64,000 nt of DNA from an uncultured Roseibium sp. (lineage in GTDB: Bacteria; Pseudomonadota; Alphaproteobacteria; Rhizobiales; Stappiaceae): NCBI RefSeq assembly GCF_947494555.1, contig NZ_CANLVF010000009.1, forward strand, positions 106,119 to 170,118, in the 5' to 3' direction. The notes beneath the pieces were generated by a model, which saw nothing but the letters and a program-made list of their open reading frames with translations, had not been told where the DNA came from and did not search any database. The translations under genes and the position numbers were made by a program. Shown here piece by piece: positions 35,104 through 43,271 of the stretch (positions within the stretch are counted from its first letter, which is position 1; every line of letters begins with the position of its first letter).

Positions 35104-36360
35104 TTACCCCACGATCACCGCCGTTTCGACAACCGCGTGGAAGAGCACATCCGCGCCGGCCTTGGCCCACTCCCGGCTGATTTCCTCTGCTTCGTTGTGC
35201 GAAAGTCCGTCGACACAGGGACACATGATCATGGCAGTTGGGGCGACCTTGTTGATCCAGCAGGCATCATGGCCGGCACCTGAGATGATATCCTGGTGGC
35301 TGTAGCCAAGGCGCTCGGCGGCATTGCGCACGGCTTCAACGCAGCCCTTGTCGAATTCGACCGGATCGAAGCCGCCGACCTTCTCGAATTCAACCTCAAG
35401 ACCCATGTCGTCGCAGATCTTCTTGGCCCCGATCTTCAGCCGTTCTTCCATGTCCTGTATCACGGCGAGATTGGGAGAGCGGAAATCGATCGTGAAGACC
35501 GTCTTTCCGGGGATGACGTTGCGCGAATTCGGGTAGACGTCGATGTGGCCGGCGGCACCAACCGCATGCGGGGCATGGGACCAGGCAATCTCGTCAACCA
35601 GTTCGAGGATCTTTGCCATGCCGAGACCTGCATTCTTGCGCATCGGCATCGGCGTGGACCCTGTATGGCTGTCCTTGCCTGTCACGGTTACCTGCGTCCA
35701 GGAGAGACCCTGACCGTGGGTGACGACGCCGATGTCCTTGCCTTCAACTTCCAGGATCGGGCCTTGCTCGATATGGAGTTCGAACATGGCGTGCATCTTG
35801 TCCTTGCGGGAGCCGACGTCCTCGTCGCCGACCCAGCCGATGCGTTTCAGTTCGTCACCGAATTTCTTGCCTTCCGCGTCTTCACGGTCATAAGCCCAGT
35901 CCTGGGTATGAACGCCCGCGAAGACACCGGAGGCGAGCATGGCCGGTGCGTATCGCGTACCTTCCTCGTTGGTCCAGTTGGTCACAACAATCGGGTGTTT
36001 GGTTTGGAGCCCGAGATCGTTCATCGAGCGCACCAGTTCCAGACCTCCAAGAACACCCAGGACACCGTCATATTTCCCGCCTGTCGGCTGCGTGTCGAGA
36101 TGGGAGCCGACATAAACGGGCAGGGCATCGGGGTCGGTTCCAGGACGGGTCATGAACATGTTGCCCATCGTGTCGACCGCCATCGTCATCCCGGCGTCTT
36201 CACACCATTTCTGGAAGAGCTTACGGCCTTCGGAATCTTCATCTGTAAGGGTCTGGCGGTTGTTGCCACCCGCGACTCCGGGGCCGATCTTGGCCATTTC
36301 CATCAGACTGTCCCAGAGACGGTCCGCATTGATCCTCAGGTTTTCGCCCGGAGCAGCCAT
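35104..36360 (-). CDS. Zn-dependent N-carbamoyl amino-acid hydrolase (beta-ureidopropionase / allantoate amidohydrolase family)
   Basis: This 418-residue member of the M20 amidase family removes the carbamoyl group from N-carbamoyl-beta-alanine or related compounds. Metal ligands are seen in GSHLDTQPTGGKYDGVLGVL and WTNEEGTRYAPAM, and the C-terminal histidine in GAGHDACWI. The dimerisation (lid) domain occupies the middle. The gene follows a cupin gene and precedes hydA in transcription. Its role next to a dihydropyrimidinase favours beta-ureidopropionase over allantoate amidohydrolase, though sequence alone does not separate them. Confidence 0.9.
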   Translation of the reverse strand: MAAPGENLRINADRLWDSLMEMAKIGPGVAGGNNRQTLTDEDSEGRKLFQKWCEDAGMTMAVDTMGNMFMTRPGTDPDALPVYVGSHLDTQPTGGKYDGVLGVLGGLELVRSMNDLGLQTKHPIVVTNWTNEEGTRYAPAMLASGVFAGVHTQDWAYDREDAEGKKFGDELKRIGWVGDEDVGSRKDKMHAMFELHIEQGPILEVEGKDIGVVTHGQGLSWTQVTVTGKDSHTGSTPMPMRKNAGLGMAKILELVDEIAWSHAPHAVGAAGHIDVYPNSRNVIPGKTVFTIDFRSPNLAVIQDMEERLKIGAKKICDDMGLEVEFEKVGGFDPVEFDKGCVEAVRNAAERLGYSHQDIISGAGHDACWINKVAPTAMIMCPCVDGLSHNEAEEISREWAKAGADVLFHAVVETAVIVG

Positions 36361-36370
36361 CGGAAATCTC

Positions 36371-36661
36371 CTATTTCAATTCAGTTTCGACAAAGGACAT
36401 CTGTGCGTCCCCACCATTGATTACATTATGTTCCACGCCTTCGTCGCGGCGGTAAACCGTGCCGGCAGGGATGACAACTTCACGGCTTTCGCCGCCCGGT
36501 TCCTCAAGCAGCATTTTGCAATCGGTCAATGTGGTGATGACGTAGTCCATCTCGTGCCGGTGCCAGCCCGTTTCCGCGCCTGGTTCGAAATCGAAACGGG
36601 TAACCCGTACTCTGTCGTCGTCGATCAGTTGTGTTGCCGTGGCAGGTGCTCGTTGCATCAC
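36371..36661 (-). CDS. Small cupin-domain protein
   Basis: A 96-residue single-cupin protein. The first metal motif is GWHRHEMDYVITTL and the second ends EHNVINGG, giving a likely bound metal through His, His, Glu and His. It lies between the aminotransferase and the carbamoyl hydrolase, separated by short gaps of 22 and 10 bases, so it is part of the same transcription unit. Such small cupins accompany pyrimidine and amino-acid catabolic genes in related bacteria, but the reaction, if any, is unknown. Confidence 0.8.
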   Translation of the reverse strand: MMQRAPATATQLIDDDRVRVTRFDFEPGAETGWHRHEMDYVITTLTDCKMLLEEPGGESREVVIPAGTVYRRDEGVEHNVINGGDAQMSFVETELK

Positions 36662-36683
36662 GCTCTGCTTTCGTTTTCGAAGC

Positions 36684-38012
36684 TCAGTCGATTGCGTTCA
36701 GAACCGTCCTCAGTTTTTCGAACAATTCGTCGATCTGGTCCTTTGAGATAATCAAAGGCGGCGAGAGGGCGATGATATCGCCGGTTGTGCGGATCAGGAT
36801 GCCATCATCATACGCTTTCAGAAAAGCCGAGAAAGCGCGTTTTGTCGGTTCGCCCGCGATAGGTTCAAGTTCAACTGCTCCGATCAGTCCGAGATTCCGG
36901 ATGTCGATGACATGCGGACAGTCCTTCAAGGAATGAAGCCCGTCCTCCCAATGCTGCGCGAGACCGGCAGCGCGCGTCAGCAATCCTTCCTCGTCATAGG
37001 TGTCGAGGGTCGCCAGCGCCGCGGCACAGGCTACCGGGTGACCGGAATAGGTATAGCCGTGAAACAGTTCGATCATGTGCTCAGGGCCCGTCATGAACGC
37101 CTGGTAGATGTCGGCCGAGCAGAACGTGGCCCCCATCGGAATGACGCCCGAAGTGAGGCCCTTGGCGGTCGTCACCAGATCCGGCGTGACGCCGAAGAAA
37201 TCGGTCGCAAAAGGTGATCCAAGCCGGCCGAAACCGGTGATGACCTCATCGAAAATCAGGAGAATACCGTTCTTCGCGCAAATTTCGCGCAGCCGCTCAA
37301 GGTAGTTCTTCGGTGGAATCAGGACACCTGTTGAGCCGGCGACCGGTTCGACTATGACCGCGGCTATGGTAGACGGATCGTGCAGCTGGATGATGCGGAT
37401 CAGGTCTTCCGCATATTCAGCTCCGTTTTCCGGCATCCCGCGCGAAAACGCGTTGCGTTCCGGATCATGCGTGTGACGCATGTGGTCAACGCCGGTCAGC
37501 ATCGTACCGAAGGTTCTGCGGTTGGCGACGATACCGCCAACAGAGATGCCACCGAAGCCCGTTCCGTGATAACCGCGTTCCCTGCCGATCAGTCTTGTGC
37601 GTGTCCCCTGTCCGATTGATTGCTGATACGCCAAAGCGATTTTCAGCGCCGTATCGACGCTTTCGGACCCAGAGTTGGTGAAAAACACATGGTCGAGCGG
37701 TGAGGGCATCATTGCCGACAGACGGGCGGCAAGTTCAAAGGCCTTGGGGTGGCCCATCTGAAATGCCGGAGCATAGTCCAGTTCCGCGATCTGTTTCTGA
37801 ACCGCCTCGACGACCCTCGGACGCGAATGCCCGGCGTTGCAGCACCAAAGACCGGCCGTACCGTCCAGCACCTGGCGTCCGTCGGCTGTCGTGTAATGCA
37901 TGTCTTTGGCGGCAACGAACATGCGAGGCGACTGCTTGAACTGCCGGTTGGCCGTGTATGGCATCCAAAAGGCTTCAAGATTGTTGGTTGCTGCCTGGAT
38001 AGATGCTGACAT
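36684..38012 (-). CDS. Class III omega-amino acid aminotransferase (beta-alanine:pyruvate type)
   Basis: This 442-residue PLP enzyme of class III aminotransferases starts MSASIQAATNNLEAFWMPYT, with a strong AAGGAGGACGC site. The PLP lysine is in TTAKGLTSGVIPMG, preceded by FDEVITGFGR. The W-MPYTANRQF opening matches beta-alanine:pyruvate and omega-amino acid aminotransferases. In this cluster the natural substrate would be beta-alanine released by the carbamoyl hydrolase, yielding malonate semialdehyde. It is the first gene of the reverse-strand operon and faces the RutR-like regulator. Confidence 0.9.
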   Translation of the reverse strand: MSASIQAATNNLEAFWMPYTANRQFKQSPRMFVAAKDMHYTTADGRQVLDGTAGLWCCNAGHSRPRVVEAVQKQIAELDYAPAFQMGHPKAFELAARLSAMMPSPLDHVFFTNSGSESVDTALKIALAYQQSIGQGTRTRLIGRERGYHGTGFGGISVGGIVANRRTFGTMLTGVDHMRHTHDPERNAFSRGMPENGAEYAEDLIRIIQLHDPSTIAAVIVEPVAGSTGVLIPPKNYLERLREICAKNGILLIFDEVITGFGRLGSPFATDFFGVTPDLVTTAKGLTSGVIPMGATFCSADIYQAFMTGPEHMIELFHGYTYSGHPVACAAALATLDTYDEEGLLTRAAGLAQHWEDGLHSLKDCPHVIDIRNLGLIGAVELEPIAGEPTKRAFSAFLKAYDDGILIRTTGDIIALSPPLIISKDQIDELFEKLRTVLNAID

Positions 38013-38296
38013 GCGTCCTCCTTGGTCCATCGAATGGACCGCTCCTGGTCTATTGTGACGGAGATGGAGCATGCGTCATGCCAATCTGCGCGCTTGGCAG
38101 ACCTTGCAGCGCTGATCCTCTCCCCACGCTGTTCCCGGCGCTTCCAGTGGGTATTTTACCTCATCACGAAGTGCCGTATGTCTCTGGATGGCCATGCGGC
38201 CTTTTCCGGCTGCCGCCGGTATTGTTCATGATGGTCAGAACGCCGCCAACCTTCAAGAGTTCCCCATTGCAGGGCACCCGTTGTTCGACTAGCCTT

Positions 38297-38312
38297 CTGA
38301 CCACTTGGTCAA
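38297..38312. promoter_or_regulatory. RutR-type operator, first copy
   Basis: CTGACCACTTGGTCAA is an almost perfect dyad. It differs by one outer base from the RutR consensus TTGACCA-NN-TGGTCAA known from E. coli. It lies 33 bases upstream of the perfect copy and is on the same face region between the aminotransferase and regulator genes. Confidence 0.75.
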
Positions 38313-38329
38313 TTTACCCTAGGAGGGAT

Positions 38330-38345
38330 TTGACCAAATGGTCAA
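38330..38345. promoter_or_regulatory. RutR-type operator, perfect copy
   Basis: TTGACCAAATGGTCAA matches the RutR consensus TTGACCA-NN-TGGTCAA at every defined base. RutR is a TetR-family repressor released by uracil or thymine. The adjacent gene encodes a RutR-like protein and the divergent operon degrades pyrimidines, so autoregulation plus operon control is the natural reading. Confidence 0.82.
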
Positions 38346-38364
38346 GATGCAATTCCAGTCGACA

Positions 38365-38381
38365 TGACCAATTTCTGGTCA
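38365..38381. promoter_or_regulatory. Third RutR-like half-site pair with wider spacing
   Basis: TGACCA-ATTTC-TGGTCA has the same half-sites as the two operators upstream but five bases between them instead of two. The changed spacing may weaken or alter binding. It lies 112 bases before the TetR start, between the operators and that gene. Confidence 0.5.
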
Positions 38382-38492
38382 ATCAATGTCAAGGCATTCG
38401 AGATCGAGGAAGGGGCGGGGTTCAAAGTGGCCCGGTCCGTTGTGACAGGAACCTGGAAAGGCAGTCGCATCGGCTGTGATCGGAAGTAGTTT

Positions 38493-39167
38493 ATGACAGG
38501 GCTAAGCGGGCAGGGCTCAGAAGCACACAAGAACGGAGGCTTGAGCCGGATTCAGGAAAGGAACCGGTCCCTCATATTGGATGCGGCATTGGGCGAATTT
38601 TCGAAGAAGGGGTTTTCGGGAGCCACCGTTGAGAGGATTGCCGCGGAAGCGGGCATGTCGAAATCCAACCTTCTCTATTACTTTTCTTCCAAGGAGGCGA
38701 TCTACAAGGCAACGCTTGCGCATATTCTCGAGGTTTGGCTCGCGCCACTCAAAACCCTTGATCCGAGCGGAGCGCCGTCCCAGGAGCTGTCCGCCTATAT
38801 CCGTCAGAAAATCGAGATGTCTGCGGAATTTCCCGAGGCGTCCAGACTTTTTGCAAATGAGGTCATGCAGGGAGCGCCTCAGATCCTTCCCATCCTGGAG
38901 GGCGAGCTCAAACGGCTGGTTACCGAAAAGTCTGCCGTGATCGAGGACTGGATAACTGCCGGAAAGATGCAGCGCGTGGAACCGGTGCACCTTATCTTCA
39001 CGATCTGGGCAACGACCCAGCACTATGCTGATTTTTCCATCCAGATCAAAGCGCTAACCGGGAAAGACCTTAGCGATCCGGAATTTTTCCGCGAGACCGT
39101 TGCCTCGGTCACGGCGCTGATCTTGAACGGAATCGGTCTCACGCCGCCACAAGACACTCCAGCCTGA
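38493..39167 (+). CDS. rutR: RutR-like TetR-family transcriptional regulator
   Basis: This 224-residue TetR repressor has its helix-turn-helix at about residues 40-65 (ATVERIAAEAGMSKSNLLYY). The C-terminal ligand domain has the layout of the RutR/YcdC type, including FANEVMQGAPQILPIL. RutR senses uracil or thymine and controls pyrimidine breakdown. The perfect RutR operators upstream and the adjacent dihydropyrimidinase and carbamoyl-hydrolase genes strongly support the assignment. The ATG follows GGAAGTAG. It is followed after two bases by arfB. Confidence 0.85.
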   Translation: MTGLSGQGSEAHKNGGLSRIQERNRSLILDAALGEFSKKGFSGATVERIAAEAGMSKSNLLYYFSSKEAIYKATLAHILEVWLAPLKTLDPSGAPSQELSAYIRQKIEMSAEFPEASRLFANEVMQGAPQILPILEGELKRLVTEKSAVIEDWITAGKMQRVEPVHLIFTIWATTQHYADFSIQIKALTGKDLSDPEFFRETVASVTALILNGIGLTPPQDTPA

Positions 39168-39169
39168 AC

Positions 39170-39631
39170 ATGGCCGACGATACGAACGACCCCTATGCGT
39201 CTTCGCAGATCTCGGTAACCAGCAGGTTTTATATCCTGAAGAGCGATATTTCGGAGGATTTCATCCGGGCGTCCGGTCCGGGAGGTCAGAATGTCAACAA
39301 GGTCTCAACCGCCGTTCAGCTTCGTTTTCATCTGTCTTCCAACGAAACACTGCCAGAAGACGTTAAGTCACGGGCAGCAAGGCTGGCCGGAAGCCGGTTG
39401 ACGCTTCAAGGAGAAATTGTTCTTCAAGCCGACCGCTATCGCACGCGGGAGCGCAATCGTGCGGACGCCCTTGAGCGACTGCTCGAATTGCTTCGCAGGG
39501 CGACCGAAAAACCAAAACCCCGGAAGGCCACCAAACCGACGCTTGGGTCGAAAAAGAGGCGTCTCGACGCCAAGAAGCAACGAGGTCAGATCAAGAAGAT
39601 GCGTGGGCGTGGCGGTAGGATCGAGGACTAG
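39170..39631 (+). CDS. arfB: Ribosome rescue factor ArfB (alternative release factor)
   Basis: ArfB (YaeJ) releases peptides from stalled non-stop ribosomes by inserting a basic tail into the empty mRNA channel. The protein has 153 residues. The catalytic GGQ motif is in GPGGQNVNKV. The C-terminal tail is very basic (KKRRLDAKKQRGQIKKMRGR), as in the family. The start is two bases after the TetR stop, so the pair is coupled. The TAG stop at 39629-39631 shares its last base with the end of the inverted-repeat element described next, so that element lies exactly at the gene's end. Confidence 0.93.
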   Translation: MADDTNDPYASSQISVTSRFYILKSDISEDFIRASGPGGQNVNKVSTAVQLRFHLSSNETLPEDVKSRAARLAGSRLTLQGEIVLQADRYRTRERNRADALERLLELLRRATEKPKPRKATKPTLGSKKRRLDAKKQRGQIKKMRGRGGRIED

Positions 39632-39894
39632 GGTACGGACCCACAAATGAAGCTGATTTGGCGGCAGAAATGGCGAATTCTCGCGAGAAAACGTGCGAAG
39701 AGCGAGCTTTGTGCCCGGTCAAGCACGTTGACGCTGCGAGGTGAAGCCATTTTGCCGTCCTTCGGATTTGGCCGTTTTGGCCACCTGCAGCGTCGCGAAA
39801 GGCTTGAAAATGAACCACATTTCCTGCGCTTTCGCTCCTTTCATCTGGCCAAAACGATTCAAACCAAGTCAACTTCATTTGTGGGTCCGTACCC
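39631..39894. mobile_element. Non-autonomous element with terminal inverted repeats (MITE-like)
   Basis: A 264-base segment is bounded by perfect 22-base inverted repeats: 39631-39652 begins GGGTACGGACCCACAAATGA and 39873-39894 is its reverse complement. Similarity continues a further nine bases inward with two mismatches. The interior has no convincing gene; the small open frames on both strands that cross it look accidental. I see no clear target-site duplication. The size and ends fit a miniature inverted-repeat transposable element, but a cruciform or extragenic palindrome family is also possible. Confidence 0.65.
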
Positions 39895-39933
39895 CAGAGG
39901 AAGCAATATTCCATTCACTCGGGCTTTCCACAA

Positions 39934-40347
39934 CTATTCGCCCGATGCGTGCGCAAGGCTGTTGCCCTGGAGGTGATCTTCCAACGCCTGGATCAGTTCG
40001 TCCTGGCTGGGTTCGTGCTTCAGATGGATGTTGGCGCCCGAAATATAGACGAGGTTTTCAAACCAGTCCGGGTTGCTGGCGGAATAGGAAACCAAGATCG
40101 GGCGACCATTCTTCTGATACTCATAAAGGTTCAACAATTTCCGCGGACAGTTCTGGTCATGCGGATTGGTCTGCAGTGCAACGGCATCCAATAATCCAGC
40201 GCGTGCATGTTCAAACAGCTCTTCGAAGGTCTCGCAGTACAGAACATTCCAGGACTGCAGGTCAGCCACCTTGTTGTCGCTAGTATTTTTGATCTCGTTT
40301 GCGCACACCGCTAGAATCCGTTTGCCACGGATGAATCCGTACGACAT
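39934..40347 (-). CDS. Degenerate response-regulator-receiver-like protein
   Basis: A 137-residue protein of unclear function that appears to have a receiver-like alternating fold: strand KRILAVCANE, strand LLDAVALQTN, strand RPILVSYSAS, and strand NIHLKHEPSQDELIQALEDH with a lysine in the usual place. The acidic pair after the first strand and the phosphoacceptor aspartate after the third are absent. It is probably a pseudo-receiver that does not take phosphate, if it is a receiver at all. It stands alone between the inverted-repeat element and another unknown gene. Confidence 0.55.
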   Translation of the reverse strand: MSYGFIRGKRILAVCANEIKNTSDNKVADLQSWNVLYCETFEELFEHARAGLLDAVALQTNPHDQNCPRKLLNLYEYQKNGRPILVSYSASNPDWFENLVYISGANIHLKHEPSQDELIQALEDHLQGNSLAHASGE

Positions 40348-40390
40348 TTGTCGTGACCCCTAAAATTCGAAGAATGTAAGTGTCGAAACT

Positions 40391-40684
40391 CTAACGAGAA
40401 GCACGCGCCTTCATCAGATTTTCAACGCGGGCAGACAAAAGCATCAGCTCGCTAACCCGATTGCCCGTTTCTCGGCTCGCAAGTAGTTGACCAGCCGTTT
40501 CGATCAATTCAGACGCAACCAGCAGGCAAACGTCGTGCCCTTCCGGGTACTCCATTGCCTGTGCTTTCTCAGAAATAAGCTTGGCAAGCGCCTCAACCTC
40601 TGCGAAGGGCTCTTCCATAACGTCATCCTGTGTCTTTAGAAGGCGCAGCACCGACACGCGAATTGGCATCTCCGTTGAAACCAT
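40391..40684 (-). CDS. Small protein of unknown function
   Basis: I do not recognise this protein. The core is helical and acidic: EPFAEVEALAKLISEKAQAM, then EGHDVCLLVASELIETAGQL, and SELMLLSARVENLM. The start is uncertain: the frame opens at a TTG at 40777; the ATG at 40684 gives 97 residues, and another ATG at 40618, with AGGATGACGTT upstream, gives 75. No membrane segment or signal peptide is seen. It lies between the receiver-like gene and a ToxR-like regulator, all on the reverse strand. Confidence 0.5.
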   Translation of the reverse strand: MVSTEMPIRVSVLRLLKTQDDVMEEPFAEVEALAKLISEKAQAMEYPEGHDVCLLVASELIETAGQLLASRETGNRVSELMLLSARVENLMKARASR

Positions 40685-40836
40685 CGGTGTGAAATGAGCT
40701 GCGTCAGGTTGCGTCCAGCATCGCGGCTGACTGCAATGGATGTACGTATTTTTGCTTCGGTTGTGAACGCAACGCAACAGATGTCACATGTTACATTTTT
40801 GTCATGCTGTTGAAAATAAACAGAAAAATTGATCCA

Positions 40837-42483
40837 CTATTGATCCTGAAGAGCCAATTCCAATTCGGTGTACAACGCAATGAAACGTGCGTTGTCGGGT
40901 TGTTCGCTGCACAGGCGGGGAATCGTGACGTTTGAAAAATGCCCGGGATCAATGTCGGGCCAATTCGATTTTTGCCGTGCTATGACGGCGGCTGCCTGCT
41001 CCGGTTGGCCCAGTTTGTTCAGCAACATTGCGTGCCGCATGAACGTATATGGGATCTCGAAGATGAGTGCGGCGCGCTGTTCGGATTCCAGGGCGAGGGC
41101 ATAATCACCCCTGTAGGCGTGAAGCCACGCAATCCATGTGAGTGTCAGCCATCTTATGGGATTGTCAGCTGACAAGGCTTTGTCAAATGCGATCGCCTCT
41201 TCCACGACCGAGTCAGGGGCTGAAGCGCAGGAATATGGGATCATCTGGGCCAAGAACCGGGCGAGGGCGTGATTGGGGTCCAGTTCCGTCACCCGGTTCA
41301 TGGTGGCAAGGCTTTGAGCAATCGACCCGCTGTGCCAGTGCGATTGCGCGACATTGAAGACGACATTCGCGTCAAGCGGTGCGAGTTCCATTGCCCTTTG
41401 CGCGTGCCATCGGGCTTTTGTGAGGAGTTCAGGTGTATCGGATGGGCCATAAACATTGGCCAGATAAGCCAGTTTGTCAGCAACAACTGAATGAGCAGCG
41501 CCAAAATCGGGGTCCTTGCGCAGGGCGATTTCCATCAATTGGACGCGTTCCAGTTCCCATTCCACCGCGTTGATCGCGGGTCCCGGAACCCATGTGCCCA
41601 TGACAAAAAGCTGCTCAGGCGTCAGGGTTTCAGGGTCCAGCCCTTCCAGCAATTGCTTGGACGCACCAAAAAGGCGAACGCGAAGTTCACGACCGATGCG
41701 CTCTGAAACTTCCTTGTCGAAATTCTTCCGGTCATCGATTTGGATTGTTTTCGACCAGGAAATTGCGTCGGTTTCCGCATTGATGAGTTCAACATTGATC
41801 TGCGTGTCACCCGGTTCCGCGCGAACAGACCCTCTGACGATGAACTCCGCATCGGGATGAGTGCTGCCATTTTGAGGCGTCAGCAGCACAGATACCGCCT
41901 TGTTATTCGATAGGCCCCGGCGCAGGATCGTCGCGGTTTCTGGGCCGGTTCCACCAACAAAGTCATCCAATTGTACCGCAATCCTGGGATCACCTTGTGG
42001 CGTTAGGTACCAGCCAAGTCCGATGATCACCAATCCAACGCAAACGGCCAAGAATACCGCCGCTGCGATTGCCTTCCAGGGCATAAGGGGGGCATTCTTC
42101 TTCTGACCATGGTCGGCCACCAAGGCCTCGGGTTCCTGAGTGCCGTTTTCCCTTCTCGTCAGTGTTGGCCTGTACGTGCCTTTGGGGATGTCGACCTGCA
42201 GGTCGCAGTCTGCAAATTCACTGCTTTCAAATACGGCAATTGCCGTTCTAAGGCGTCCGATTTCAACGCGGACGACACTGTCGGATTGGGGATCGAAGTC
42301 TGGGCCTTTTCCAAAGATATCAAGTCCGATGGAATAGGCTTTGAGCTGTCCGCCCGAGCCCTCTGCCTCTGCGCGAATGAGGTGTTCCAACAGAAAGAGC
42401 CGCCGGTTGCTTTTGCCCAGGGCACCGGAAGCGCGCACGCGCTCCAGATAGTCGGAAATCTGCTGCTCGTCTGGAAAATTCAA
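40837..42483 (-). CDS. Membrane-anchored TPR protein with a cyclase/ToxR-like regulatory N-terminus
   Basis: This 548-residue protein has a cytoplasmic N-terminal domain (about 1-115), including FLLEHLIRAEAEG and VVRVEIGRLRTAIAVFE. One membrane segment follows at about 134-158 (AIAAAVFLAVCVGLVIIGLG). The periplasmic part has a TolB-like sensor domain (about 165-260, VQLDDFVGGTGPETATI) and then tetratricopeptide-like helical repeats to the end. The pattern resembles regulatory proteins related to adenylate-cyclase/CadC families in Rhizobiales. No catalytic cyclase motif is present. It may be a transmembrane one-component regulator, but no winged helix can be proven by eye. Confidence 0.65.
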   Translation of the reverse strand: MNFPDEQQISDYLERVRASGALGKSNRRLFLLEHLIRAEAEGSGGQLKAYSIGLDIFGKGPDFDPQSDSVVRVEIGRLRTAIAVFESSEFADCDLQVDIPKGTYRPTLTRRENGTQEPEALVADHGQKKNAPLMPWKAIAAAVFLAVCVGLVIIGLGWYLTPQGDPRIAVQLDDFVGGTGPETATILRRGLSNNKAVSVLLTPQNGSTHPDAEFIVRGSVRAEPGDTQINVELINAETDAISWSKTIQIDDRKNFDKEVSERIGRELRVRLFGASKQLLEGLDPETLTPEQLFVMGTWVPGPAINAVEWELERVQLMEIALRKDPDFGAAHSVVADKLAYLANVYGPSDTPELLTKARWHAQRAMELAPLDANVVFNVAQSHWHSGSIAQSLATMNRVTELDPNHALARFLAQMIPYSCASAPDSVVEEAIAFDKALSADNPIRWLTLTWIAWLHAYRGDYALALESEQRAALIFEIPYTFMRHAMLLNKLGQPEQAAAVIARQKSNWPDIDPGHFSNVTIPRLCSEQPDNARFIALYTELELALQDQ

Positions 42484-43271
42484 GGGTTTACACCAGCGAT
42501 CTGGATGCCAAACAATCTACAAACCGTATATTGAGCCTGTCAAAAGCTAGCGCAGGCAAAAAGGCGGGTCAACGATCTGCAACCCTGATTTGCAGCCCGC
42601 GAGTCTGCTTTCAATAGAAAGTTTGAGTGCGGACCAAATAGCAGCGAGTGTTTGTTTATTTGCGCAGCTTTCAATTGCGTCTAACGTCCGTTCGGGAGGC
42701 GGTTATTTGCGGACGCCGGTCAAAATCCTTCCAACAGCGATTAAGGCTTCACTCTTAAATTTTACTTAGATGTCTCAATAACTTATCTGAGGAAAAAGGA
42801 AAGAGCGTCCGTATTGGCTATCAGGCACTCCTTTCGGCCGATGTTGGCTTAGACATGAGACAGGATCGACAAGACAAGGGACACGTAAGCGCGAGCCTGT
42901 TGGCTGCTTGCTTGTGACGGCGGCCTGGTCTATCCAGAATGTATCGTCCCGCGAAAGCTCGGGACTATGGAGATTGTATGTCTGAAACTGCGGTGCGCCG
43001 CTAAGGTCCACACGGGTTGGACCTGGTTGAATGAGGAGACTTCCGAACATGGTTTCGGGAGCATTTTCTGGCTGACATAAAATCAAAGAGACAATCCATT
43101 GAAAAAAATAGATCAAGAGCCGCGCATATTGTGTGTGCTGGCGCATGGTGGCGCGACCTGTTCGAAGAAGCCGCCGTTCATCAACTCCAACAATGAACGA
43201 ACAGGCCCTCCCACCACGGGCAAGGCCGCTTTCGCGGAATTCCGATACGACATCTGCGAGGGTCAAAACCC
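42484..43271 (+). other. Gene-free stretch between the TPR regulator and the acetyltransferase
   Basis: About 790 bases hold no convincing gene. A reverse-strand open frame at 42775-43383 runs into the acetyltransferase gene and has no family features, no credible start and no codon bias. The part from about 42600 to 42790 is AT-rich. I see no transposase remnant, tRNA or clear hairpin here. Confidence 0.45.

Larger units (their letters stand above)
38013..38492 (+). other. Divergent intergenic region of the pyrimidine cluster
   Basis: This 480-base gap lies between the aminotransferase gene (reverse) and the TetR gene (forward). No open frame in it looks like a real protein. The part from 38290 to 38385 holds three related dyads, described separately, that match the RutR operator. 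The part from 38020 to 38280 has no recognisable site. Confidence 0.6.

Noticed and set aside
35296..36420. A 374-codon forward frame opposite the carbamoyl hydrolase gene.
   Set aside because: It is antisense to an M20 amidase with intact motifs and has no homology features itself.
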